The position numbers and the translations under genes were made by a program. This document shows, piece by piece, positions 6,457 to 14,473 of a DNA stretch of 34,373 bases. Under the pieces are notes generated by a model that worked only from the letters and a program-made list of their open reading frames with translations, did not search any database and was not told where the DNA came from. The stretch is from an uncultured Planctomycetota bacterium (GTDB lineage Bacteria; Planctomycetota; Planctomycetia; Pirellulales; Thermoguttaceae): contig ONGM01000019.1 of NCBI GenBank assembly GCA_900317365.1, positions 1 to 34,373 of the forward strand, read 5' to 3'. Positions within the stretch are counted from its first letter, which is position 1, and each line of letters starts with the position of its first letter.

Positions 6457-8205
6457 ATGAGGCGTCTTGCGCAATACATATCGGAATACAAAAAGGAGAC
6501 GATTTTAGCTCCTCTTTTCAAATTGACGGAAGCGTGTTTTGATCTTTTTGTTCCGCTTGTCGTCGCGTCGATGATCGACTCCGGCGCTGCGGTCGGGCGC
6601 GCCGGATGGGTATGGCTTTGTTTTTGCGCGCTCGCGGCGCTTTCGATCGTCGGAATATCGGCGTCGTACACGGCGCAATATTTTGCGGCGAAGGCGGCGA
6701 CCGGCTTTGCGTCGAAGGTGCGTCGCGCGTTGTATCGCAAGATCGTTTCGTTTTCCTTTGAGCAGGTCGATTCATTCGGCTCGGACACGTTGTCGACGCG
6801 CATAACGAGCGACGTCGATCAGGTGCAATCGGGCTTGAATTTAACGCTTCGACTCTTGACGCGCTCCCCCTTTGTCGTCTTTGGTGCGACGATCATGGCG
6901 TTCGTCGTGGACGCGCGTTCGGGACTGGTTTTTCTCGCGGCTCTTCCGACGCTCGCCGCGATCGTTATTCTGACGATGAAGGCGACGATCCCGCTCTATC
7001 GTCGTTTGCAGAGTCGGTTGGACGATCTCGGTCGCTTAACGCGCGAGAATCTTTCGGGCGCGCGAACGATTCGCGCGTTTAATATGACGGACTCAGAACG
7101 CGATGCGTTTTTCGAGTTGGCGTTGAAATATTTCCGCGCGCAGAGGGCGGCGAGCGCGGCGTCGGGGATCATGTCGCCGATAGCGACGCTCGTTGTGAAC
7201 GCGGGGTTGGCGGCGTTGATTTGGCAAGGCGCCGCGCGCGTGCAGATCGGCGATTTGACGCAAGGTCAGACGATCGCGCTCTTGAATTATATGGCGCAGA
7301 TTCTCGTCGAGCTAATTAAACTTGCGAATCTCACGGTTCAGATCAATAAGTCTTTCGCGTGCGGCTCACGTATAGTCGACGTTTTATCTTCGCCGGAGGA
7401 GTCGGACGGCGGCGATCGGGACGCGAGCGCGTTTTCGGGTGATACGGCGATCGAGTTTGACAACGTTTCCTTCGCGTATCCGGGCTCGCCGCGCATGGCG
7501 TTGGAGAAGATCGCGTTTTCCGCGAAGCGCGGGGACACGATATGCGTTTTAGGCGGTTCCGGTAGCGGCAAATCGACGCTTGTGAATTTGATCCCGCGTT
7601 TTTACGAGGCGACGGAGGGGACGATCAAATTGTTCGGGGTTCCGATCGGCGAGCTAACTCGAGAGAGTTTGCGCGAGTCGATCGCGTACGCGCCGCAGAA
7701 GCCGGAGCTTTTTCGCGGGGACGTTGCGAGCAATCTTCGCTGGGGGGACGCGGAGGCGTCGGACGAGTCGTTGTGGGCGGCGCTTGAAACGGCGCAGGCG
7801 CGTGATTTCGTTGCGTCGAAGCCGGGCGGTCTTCATTACGAATTGGAACAGAACGGTCGGAACTTATCAGGCGGTCAGCGTCAGAGGCTTGGCATAGCGC
7901 GCGCGCTTGTGAAGAAGGCGCCGATTTTGATTTTAGACGACGCGACGTCGGCGCTCGATTACGCGACGGACGCGAATCTTCGAGCGGCGTTGCGAGGCAG
8001 GCGAGGCGATCAGACGATCTTTTTGGTCTCTCAGCGCGCTTCCGCGGCGTTGGACGCCGATCTTACGCTTGTGATTGACGGCGGCAGGCTCGTCGGCGCG
8101 GGCGCGCATCGCGACCTTGTGGAGTCGAACGAAGTCTATCGAGAAATCTATTATTCCCAGTATCCGAAGGACGGCGGCGACGCGGCGGAGGAGGGCGCGA
8201 AATGA
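6457..8205 (+). CDS. ABC exporter half-transporter with degenerate ATPase site
   Basis: One half of a type IV (ABCB-like) exporter, 582 residues: an N-terminal six-helix transmembrane domain (about 1-300) fused to a nucleotide-binding domain (about 330-575). Visible motifs are Walker A GGSGSGKST (366-374), signature LSGGQ (470-474) and Walker B ILILDD. The catalytic Glu after Walker B is replaced by Asp495, and the H-loop His by Gln526 (FLVSQRAS). This is the pattern of the degenerate-site partner in heterodimeric exporters such as TM287/288 or BmrCD, while its intact LSGGQ would complete the partner's active site. The stop overlaps the next start as ATGA, so the two halves are translationally coupled. 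Substrate is unknown; lipid, peptide or drug export are all possible. Confidence 0.95.
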   Translation: MRRLAQYISEYKKETILAPLFKLTEACFDLFVPLVVASMIDSGAAVGRAGWVWLCFCALAALSIVGISASYTAQYFAAKAATGFASKVRRALYRKIVSFSFEQVDSFGSDTLSTRITSDVDQVQSGLNLTLRLLTRSPFVVFGATIMAFVVDARSGLVFLAALPTLAAIVILTMKATIPLYRRLQSRLDDLGRLTRENLSGARTIRAFNMTDSERDAFFELALKYFRAQRAASAASGIMSPIATLVVNAGLAALIWQGAARVQIGDLTQGQTIALLNYMAQILVELIKLANLTVQINKSFACGSRIVDVLSSPEESDGGDRDASAFSGDTAIEFDNVSFAYPGSPRMALEKIAFSAKRGDTICVLGGSGSGKSTLVNLIPRFYEATEGTIKLFGVPIGELTRESLRESIAYAPQKPELFRGDVASNLRWGDAEASDESLWAALETAQARDFVASKPGGLHYELEQNGRNLSGGQRQRLGIARALVKKAPILILDDATSALDYATDANLRAALRGRRGDQTIFLVSQRASAALDADLTLVIDGGRLVGAGAHRDLVESNEVYREIYYSQYPKDGGDAAEEGAK

Positions 8206-10040
8206 CGAAGCAAGGAAACGCGTTCGTAGCGTCGGAGCGTCGAGGCGATCAGCGCGCGCTTTTAAGACGTCTTGGCGGTTATCTTTCAGAATCGAAGGCG
8301 TTGATCGCGTCGTCTTTTGCGCTTGCGACGTTGGCGACGTTGGCGACGCTTTACATTCCGCGCGCGCTTGGTCGCGGGGTGGACGCGCTGGTCGGTCCGG
8401 GTCAGGTCGATTTTGGGTCGGTGAAATGGTGCGCGTTGCGAATTTTGGCGAGCGGATTAGTCGCGGCGATCAGCAGTTTTTGCGCGACGCTTCTGAACGC
8501 GCGGATAGCGTACGGCGCGTCGCGACGCATTCGGGAAGACGCGTTTTCGAGTCTTACGGACGCGCCGCTGAGGGAGCTTGACGGTCGGTCGCGGGGCGCG
8601 GTTGCGAGCGCGATCGTCTCGGACGCGGATCAGTTGGCGGACGGGCTTGCGCTTGGGGTCGCGCAGTTTTTTACGGGAATCATATCGATCGTCGGCGTTT
8701 TAGCGTTCATGCTTGCGACGGACGTTCGCATCGCGCTCGTTGTGATCGCGCTGACGCCGGCGTCCCTTCTCGTCGCGCGCGTTATAGCGAGTCGCTCCTT
8801 TTCCCTCTTTAATCGTCGTTCTGAGCTTCGCGCGCAGGAGACGGGTCTTGTGAGCGAGACGATCGAAGGGCGCCGTTCGGTGAAGTCTTTTTGTCTCGAA
8901 GAGCGTCTTTCGGATTCTTTTGAGCGTCTCGACGCGGAGCTTGCGGACGCGACGCTCAAGGCGACGTTCGTTTCGTCGCTGTCGAATCCGGCGACGCGTT
9001 TTGTGAACGGAGTCGTATACGCCGCCGTCGGGCTAGTCGGCGCGCTCGCGACGATTAGCGGCTTAATGACGGTGGGAAGCCTCGTCGTCTTTTTGAGCTA
9101 CGCGGAGCAGTACGCGAAACCGTTCAACGAGATATCGAGCGTCGCGACGGAATTTCAGAACGCGCTTGCGAGCGCCGGACGACTCTTCAAGCTGATCGAT
9201 CTCGAACCGGAGCGGGACGTTGCGAAGACGGCGTCGTCGGAAGTCGCCGCGCCGATATTAGGGCGTCTGGAGTTTGAAAGCGCGACCTTTTCGTATCGTC
9301 CGGATCAGCGTCTGATCGAGAATTTGAATTTTACGGCGACGCCGGGAATGAACGTTGCGATCGTCGGACCGACCGGATGCGGCAAGACGACGCTCGTGAA
9401 CTTGATCATGCGCTTTTACGAGCTTAATTCCGGTCGCATTCTTCTCGACGGTCGCGACTCGCGCGAGTATCCTCTCGACGAATGGCGCGCGTTCTTCGGC
9501 ATGGTTTTGCAAGAGTCGTGGCTGAAGAGGGGGACGATCCGCGAGAATATTCTCATGGGCGCGCCGGAGACGTCGGAGGAAGAGTTCGAACGGATTGCGC
9601 GCGCGTGCCGCGTCGAAGCGTTCGCGCGCCTTTTGCCGAAAGGTTACGACACGCCCGTTTCCGACGACGGGGACGAACTCTCGCAAGGTCAGCGGCAGTT
9701 GATCTGCGCGGCGAGGGTCATGGCGCGCAAGCCTCGGATTCTCATTTTGGACGAGGCGACGTCGTCGATCGACACGCGCGCTGAAATGAAGATTCAGGAG
9801 GCGTTCAACGAACTCATGATCGGGCGAACGAGCTTTGTCGTGGCGCACCGACTCTCGACGATTCGCAACGCCGACGTGATTTTAGCGATGAAGGACGGCC
9901 GTATTGTGGAGTCCGGTTCGCACGAGGAGCTTCTCGCGCGCGGCGGGTTCTACCGTCGACTCTATTACAGTCAGTTTGCGAACGGCGGAGAGCCTGACGA
10001 AGAAGACGAAGAAAGCGACGCGTCGACGGAGGAGTCGTAA
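8202..10040 (+). CDS. ABC exporter half-transporter with consensus ATPase site
   Basis: Partner of the preceding half-transporter, 612 residues, start overlapping the upstream stop by four bases. It has a six-helix transmembrane domain followed by a complete nucleotide-binding domain: Walker A GPTGCGKTT from Gly389, Walker B RILILDE with catalytic Glu518, and H-loop His549 (VVAHRLSTIRNADVI). Its own signature is LSQGQ (493-497) instead of LSGGQ. In known heterodimers the deviating signature sits on the subunit with the intact Walker B Glu, exactly as here, so one of the two ATP sites should hydrolyse and the other only bind. The C-terminal tail (GEPDEEDEESDASTEES) is strongly acidic. Downstream genes on the same strand encode envelope proteins, but no substrate can be inferred. 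Confidence 0.95.
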   Translation: MTKQGNAFVASERRGDQRALLRRLGGYLSESKALIASSFALATLATLATLYIPRALGRGVDALVGPGQVDFGSVKWCALRILASGLVAAISSFCATLLNARIAYGASRRIREDAFSSLTDAPLRELDGRSRGAVASAIVSDADQLADGLALGVAQFFTGIISIVGVLAFMLATDVRIALVVIALTPASLLVARVIASRSFSLFNRRSELRAQETGLVSETIEGRRSVKSFCLEERLSDSFERLDAELADATLKATFVSSLSNPATRFVNGVVYAAVGLVGALATISGLMTVGSLVVFLSYAEQYAKPFNEISSVATEFQNALASAGRLFKLIDLEPERDVAKTASSEVAAPILGRLEFESATFSYRPDQRLIENLNFTATPGMNVAIVGPTGCGKTTLVNLIMRFYELNSGRILLDGRDSREYPLDEWRAFFGMVLQESWLKRGTIRENILMGAPETSEEEFERIARACRVEAFARLLPKGYDTPVSDDGDELSQGQRQLICAARVMARKPRILILDEATSSIDTRAEMKIQEAFNELMIGRTSFVVAHRLSTIRNADVILAMKDGRIVESGSHEELLARGGFYRRLYYSQFANGGEPDEEDEESDASTEES

Positions 10041-10167
10041 CGCGCTTGCGGCGATTGATTGATTTGCAATTGATTGATTTGAAAGAAAACGCTAACCTTA
10101 ACGCGAGACGACGCGCGTTGGGGAGCGACGACGCCTCGGTCGAGTTTTGGGTTGTTGAGCGCGGAAT
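10041..10167 (+). promoter_or_regulatory. Short intergenic region with AT-rich direct repeat, weak promoter candidate
   Basis: This gap holds two copies of ATTGATTGATTTG (from 10054 and 10069). A TTGATT (10070-10075) is followed after 17 bases by TAACCT, a poor -10. A promoter for the next gene may lie here; read-through from the ABC genes is equally possible, because no terminator hairpin is evident. Confidence 0.3.
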
Positions 10168-12891
10168 ATGAAAACTTCGGAGAATTGGGAACGTTTGGCG
10201 CGGCGCATGGCCAACGGCGCTATGACGGCGTTTATCGTCGTTATCGTCGCGCTCGTCTGGTCGATCGGACGTCGCATGACCCGACCCGACGTCGTCGACG
10301 TTCCGAACGACGCGCAAATCGAAGAAGCGCCGACCCCGGAAGCGCTCGCCGGCTTGACCGCAGAACAACTCCTGAAAGAGGTCGTCGACGCCTACGCAAA
10401 CGCGAAATTTTACTCCGACGACGGATACGTCGAAATTGAATACGAGCGCGACAACGACCCCGAGACCCGATCCTATCGCGAGCCGTGCGCGCTGACCTTC
10501 GCAAAACCGAATTGCGCGCGCGCTCGGTTCGGCGCCGCGCTTATCCAGTTCGACGGCGCTCGAGGTCGCGCCGAAATACTCGACGAAGATTACGTCGATC
10601 AAGTCCTCGAGTTTGAGTCCCCCCTCGTTCTCACGTCCATTAAAGAGTTCTACCCTGACCCGCGTTTCGCCGAAGCGGCGGAACTCCGCGTCCCGTCGAA
10701 TTTCTTCTGGACCTCGCCCGCCCTTATTCTACTGCTCGCGAAGGACCCGCTCAAAACCCTCGCGCCCCCCGGCTCCGTCGCAAAACTACTCGAACCCGCG
10801 TTTTTGCGATACGTCGACGACGAGTCCGAACCGGCGAAAGTCGAACTATGCGACCGCGTCCAAATCGCCTACGACGACGGCGTCCGCGTCTACTGGATCG
10901 CGCGCGAAACCCGCGCCCTCGCTCGATGCGAACTCCCGCCTGAAGGCGTGCGCGCCCCGGAGAGCGGCGCGAGAATCGCCTCGCTGAGAATCGATTTCCC
11001 CAACCTGACCCTTTCCGCCGCCGCAGCGAGCTCCTTCGACGAGTTCAAACTGGAACCCCTCGCCGAAACCCCCGGTCTGCGCCGCGTCGAACGATTCTTA
11101 CCCCCGGAAATCGACGCCCTCGATCGCGAATGGCCCGTCGACGCCTTGAAAACCGCGCTGGAATCCGACGTCGACGCCCCCTTCGAACTCGAGCGCGGCG
11201 TGGAGTCGACCCTCTACTTCTGGAGCGTTCACGACCTCGATCGCACGGCGGCGTTCCAAGCGCTCGACGATTTCGCGCGCCGCTATCCCGACGAGCGATA
11301 CGTCGCCGTCAACGTGGACGGACGCGAAACGAGCGACGCTCGCGCCCGCGCCGACGCCAGCGCCTCGGGGCTCACGTGCGCCTTCGCCCGACTCGATCGC
11401 TCGGCGCTACTGCGCGCCGCGATCGATTTTCCGATTCCGCGACCCGGATGGATCGCGCAAATCGACGAGTCGGGAGTCGTCGCGCGATACGCTCGAACCG
11501 GCGGTTCCATACCGCGTTTGCGTCGCGCGCTCGCTCGCGCAAATCAAGGCGGCGATCCCGCTACGGAAGATCGCAACGCGTACTTCTCGTCCGCGCGCGC
11601 TTTTGAAGGGTTCGCCGCCTCCGCCGCCGCGCGCGACGTCTACCGCGTCGTGTCGGAACTCGAAACGCCCCCCGACGCCTTGCCGCGCATGAACCCGAAA
11701 CGATTCGGACTTCGGGAAGCGTGGCGCTGCGATTCCCTTCACGCGCCGTGCAACCCGATCGCGTTCTCCGGGGACGCGACGCTCGACCCGGCGGAGTCCG
11801 CCGAACGATCGGACGGCGCGGACGCGGCGGCGCGCGCGCCGCTCGCGCGACGAGGGCGGCGCGATTACGGCTCGGTCGTCGTTCCTTGCGACGGGAACGC
11901 GATCGCGACGATCTCGCCCGACGGTCGCGTGCGACGCACGACGACGCCGGCCGCCGCGATTAGCGAGCCGATAACGGTCGTGCGGTCGTGCGACGCTCCC
12001 GGCGGCGAGCGTTTCTTCCTCGCCTTCGCGCCGTTGCAATCGCGCAAGATTCACCGTTTCGACGCGAATTTTATCGATTTGGGCTCCCTCGACGCGGGCA
12101 AAATGGGCGATTTGTGGGCGTCGGACGCGCGATTCTCCGATCTCGACGGGGACGGTTCCCCGGAGGCGCTTCTGAGCCTCGTCGGATCTTCCGGCGGGCG
12201 CAGCAGCGCGTTTTGCGCGGTCGATATGAAATCGCTTCGCATTTTGCGCCGCGACGACGAGCTTGCGTCGCCGTCGTGCGTTGGCGCGACGTCCCTTGCG
12301 CTCGGGGCCGACGGGTCGGAGCGCCGCGTCGCGCTCGCGTTGGAGCTTACGGAAGGCGGGCGCGGGGCGTTCGTCGCGATCGATTGGGAGACGGGCGAGC
12401 GTCGACGTTTTCCCGCGACGTCGAGCGACGATTCCGTTTTGCGCTTTGCGATCGCGGATCCCGCGCGTTTTCCTAACGCGACGACCCGAATCGTCGCGTT
12501 GGTCGCGGCGCGCGATTCCCTCGATTTGTGCTTCGTCGGATTCGACGCGTCGGGAGTCGAGACGTTTCGGCGTCCGATAGCGAACGTCGAATGGGACTCG
12601 ACGCTCGAACAGATCGTTTCCGGCGACTTGGACGAAGACGGTCGAGACGAATGGCTCGTGGCGTCTCCGAACGGCGCGGCGCACATATTCGACGCGGACG
12701 GCAAGCCGGTCGATTATTTTCAATACGGTTCGCGCGTAACAGGCTTGTGCGTAGCGCGTTGGAACGGCGCGACGCATTTGATCGCGACGAGCGAAGATCG
12801 CGTTTCCGCGTGGAAGGTCGAGCCGCGCCGCAATCGTCGCGAGATCGCGTCGTCGCGCGCGAAAGAGCCCGGGAAAGAAACGAAAGATTAG
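10168..12891 (+). CDS. Membrane-anchored multidomain protein: thioredoxin-like without cysteines plus FG-GAP-like propeller
   Basis: Unknown function, 907 residues. A single transmembrane segment (about 14-31, AMTAFIVVIVALVWSIG) anchors a long extracytoplasmic part. Residues about 60-300 are a beta-rich region with YANAKFYSDDGYVEIEY that resembles the LolA-like/DUF2092 domain found beside redoxins in planctomycetes (weak call). About 345-460 looks like a TlpA/redoxin fold (STLYFWSVHDLD, ERYVAVNVDGRE) but the Cys-x-x-Cys position is WSVHDLD, so no redox activity is expected. The C-terminal 300 residues contain calcium-loop-like FG-GAP/VCBS repeats (FSDLDGDGSPEALL near 655; SGDLDEDGRDEWLVAS near 820), suggesting a propeller. 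No strong Shine-Dalgarno is seen. Threonine codon choice changes from mostly ACC to ACG part-way. It may be a scaffold or sensor in the envelope. Confidence 0.8.
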   Translation: MKTSENWERLARRMANGAMTAFIVVIVALVWSIGRRMTRPDVVDVPNDAQIEEAPTPEALAGLTAEQLLKEVVDAYANAKFYSDDGYVEIEYERDNDPETRSYREPCALTFAKPNCARARFGAALIQFDGARGRAEILDEDYVDQVLEFESPLVLTSIKEFYPDPRFAEAAELRVPSNFFWTSPALILLLAKDPLKTLAPPGSVAKLLEPAFLRYVDDESEPAKVELCDRVQIAYDDGVRVYWIARETRALARCELPPEGVRAPESGARIASLRIDFPNLTLSAAAASSFDEFKLEPLAETPGLRRVERFLPPEIDALDREWPVDALKTALESDVDAPFELERGVESTLYFWSVHDLDRTAAFQALDDFARRYPDERYVAVNVDGRETSDARARADASASGLTCAFARLDRSALLRAAIDFPIPRPGWIAQIDESGVVARYARTGGSIPRLRRALARANQGGDPATEDRNAYFSSARAFEGFAASAAARDVYRVVSELETPPDALPRMNPKRFGLREAWRCDSLHAPCNPIAFSGDATLDPAESAERSDGADAAARAPLARRGRRDYGSVVVPCDGNAIATISPDGRVRRTTTPAAAISEPITVVRSCDAPGGERFFLAFAPLQSRKIHRFDANFIDLGSLDAGKMGDLWASDARFSDLDGDGSPEALLSLVGSSGGRSSAFCAVDMKSLRILRRDDELASPSCVGATSLALGADGSERRVALALELTEGGRGAFVAIDWETGERRRFPATSSDDSVLRFAIADPARFPNATTRIVALVAARDSLDLCFVGFDASGVETFRRPIANVEWDSTLEQIVSGDLDEDGRDEWLVASPNGAAHIFDADGKPVDYFQYGSRVTGLCVARWNGATHLIATSEDRVSAWKVEPRRNRREIASSRAKEPGKETKD

Positions 12892-12910
12892 GCGACGAAA
12901 GATTAGGCGA
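12881..12910 (+). repeat. 15-bp perfect tandem duplication across a stop codon
   Basis: CGAAAGATTAGGCGA occurs twice head to tail. The first copy supplies the TAG stop of the 907-residue protein; the second forms part of the spacer before the next gene's GGAG site. It looks like a recent slippage duplication. Confidence 0.75.
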
Positions 12911-12925
12911 CGAAGGAGCGCGCTT

Positions 12926-14344
12926 ATGACGTTTAGACAATTCGGCGGAACGCGCCTGCTGGCGTTTGCGCTTATTTCTGTGTGTTTGATCGCGCTCGCG
13001 GCGCGTTCGACGAGTCGCGGCGCCGACGAGAACGTTGACACGGCGGGCGGCGCGATTCAGTACGTGCTGTCGCGGAACGGGTCGGTGAACGAAGGTCGGG
13101 TCGTTGATCGAGGAAATTCTTATTCGATCGAGTTTGTCGGCGGGGGCGCTCTGACCGTGTCGAAGCTCGACGTCGCGTTCGTCGGGAACGATCTTTCTTC
13201 CGTGTATCGATTTAAATTGAGTCAAACGCGTACGGAAGACGCGAACGAAGTTCTGAAACTCGCCGATTGGGCGTCGCGACGCGGCATGGCGAAGGACGCG
13301 ATTCAGACGATAACGGAGCGACTCGCGCGTTCGACGGACGAAGGCGAGCGGTACGCGTTCGAGCGCAAATTGGAAGAGTTGCAGACGGCGGAGCGTTTCC
13401 GACTCGACGGCGAGCGCGTTAAGGCGACGAAGGCGGCGTCGAATACGGCGACGAACGCGCAGGGGCCGGCGGTTCGCGGAGTCGGCGCGACGGAAGAGGA
13501 GCGCGAGCTCGACGCGTGGGGACGCGCGCTTTTACCGTCGACGCTTGAGAAATTCAGTCGTAAGGCGAATCCGGTCTTACTCAAACGTTGCGCGACGAGC
13601 GGGTGCCACGACGAGTTCACGCGTTCAGGCGGCTACTCGTTGCGAGGCAAGGCGCTAGGCGCGGCGCAGCGTTTGGCGTTGCTTTACAACCTCCGCGAGA
13701 CGACGCTTTACGTGAATTTCGACGAGGTGGGGGAGAGCGCGCTGTTGCGTCATCCGACGCTTACGGATCCGACGGGAGCGAGACAATATCCTTTCGGAGA
13801 AGACCGCTATTCCGCGCGCGATTACGACAATTTCCTCTCTTGGATTGGGACGCTCGATAAAGAGACGAAGTTGGCGGCGGTTTCAAAGGAGTATCAGGCG
13901 AGCGCGGAGGGAACGCGTCGTTTGCGTCCCGGCGCGGCGTCGCGGTACGATTTCGTCGGCGGCTCGAGCGGAGGGAACGCGAACGCGGGAATCGCAGGGG
14001 ATACGTCGTCGTCCGGCGCGGTAGGCTCTGCAGGCTCTGCAGGCGACGGCGCGGGCGCCGGGTTCGCGGAGCTTTTCGACCGCGCCGACGCCGGGAACGC
14101 GGGCGCAGGGACGGCGGTTGACGCGGTTGAAGTGGGCGCGAACGCGTCGGGCTCGAATCCGGACGCGCCGATCTTTCGTCAGGGGATATCGCGGGACGCG
14201 GCGCAGTTCGCGCCGAATCCTTACGACGACGTCAACTCTCCGGAATCGGCGTTGCGGCGCGCAGGCTACGCGCCGGAGAAGGTCTATCGAGACGACTTCG
14301 ATCCTGCGATCTTTAACGATCGTTATCATCCTCAGGGCAAATAA
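12926..14344 (+). CDS. Secreted protein with C-x4-C-H haem-like motif (planctomycete cytochrome-like)
   Basis: An exported protein of 472 residues with an N-terminal hydrophobic signal (LLAFALISVCLIALAARS); GGAG lies 8 bases before the ATG. Residues about 45-90 form a small beta-rich part (VLSRNGSVNEGRVVDRGN). The centre contains LLKRCATSGCHDEF: Cys222, Cys227 and His228 in a C-x4-C-H arrangement, followed by the YDNFLSWIGTL segment common at the end of planctomycete cytochrome-c-like domains. Classic c-type haem sites are C-x2-C-H, so covalent haem is plausible but unproven; zinc binding is an alternative. Residues about 345-410 are a Gly/Ala/Ser-rich linker before a short C-terminal tail. 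It lies 34 bases after the propeller protein, suggesting co-expression and a shared envelope role. Confidence 0.78.
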   Translation: MTFRQFGGTRLLAFALISVCLIALAARSTSRGADENVDTAGGAIQYVLSRNGSVNEGRVVDRGNSYSIEFVGGGALTVSKLDVAFVGNDLSSVYRFKLSQTRTEDANEVLKLADWASRRGMAKDAIQTITERLARSTDEGERYAFERKLEELQTAERFRLDGERVKATKAASNTATNAQGPAVRGVGATEEERELDAWGRALLPSTLEKFSRKANPVLLKRCATSGCHDEFTRSGGYSLRGKALGAAQRLALLYNLRETTLYVNFDEVGESALLRHPTLTDPTGARQYPFGEDRYSARDYDNFLSWIGTLDKETKLAAVSKEYQASAEGTRRLRPGAASRYDFVGGSSGGNANAGIAGDTSSSGAVGSAGSAGDGAGAGFAELFDRADAGNAGAGTAVDAVEVGANASGSNPDAPIFRQGISRDAAQFAPNPYDDVNSPESALRRAGYAPEKVYRDDFDPAIFNDRYHPQGK

Positions 14345-14473
14345 GAGTCGTAGCGGCGTTTTTTTCCCGACGTCGGCGAGTCGTATTTGCGCCGCTGCGG
14401 TATAATATAGACGGCGATCAATTATTGCGTCGATTGGGAGAGCGAAGACGCGCGCAACGCGCAGGAGACGAAA
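14345..14473 (+). promoter_or_regulatory. Intergenic region with candidate promoter (-10 TATAAT at 14401-14406)
   Basis: A perfect TATAAT at 14401-14406 stands 68 bases before the next ATG, without a recognisable -35 box. An inverted repeat AGCGGCG (14352-14358) / CGCCGCT (14390-14396) flanks a run of T just after the upstream stop and could be part of a weak terminator. GGAG about 7 bases before the ATG at 14474 is a good ribosome site. Confidence 0.45.

Noticed and set aside
11407..13041. 544-codon minus-strand open frame
   Set aside because: Arg-rich shadow spanning two real plus-strand genes and their junction.
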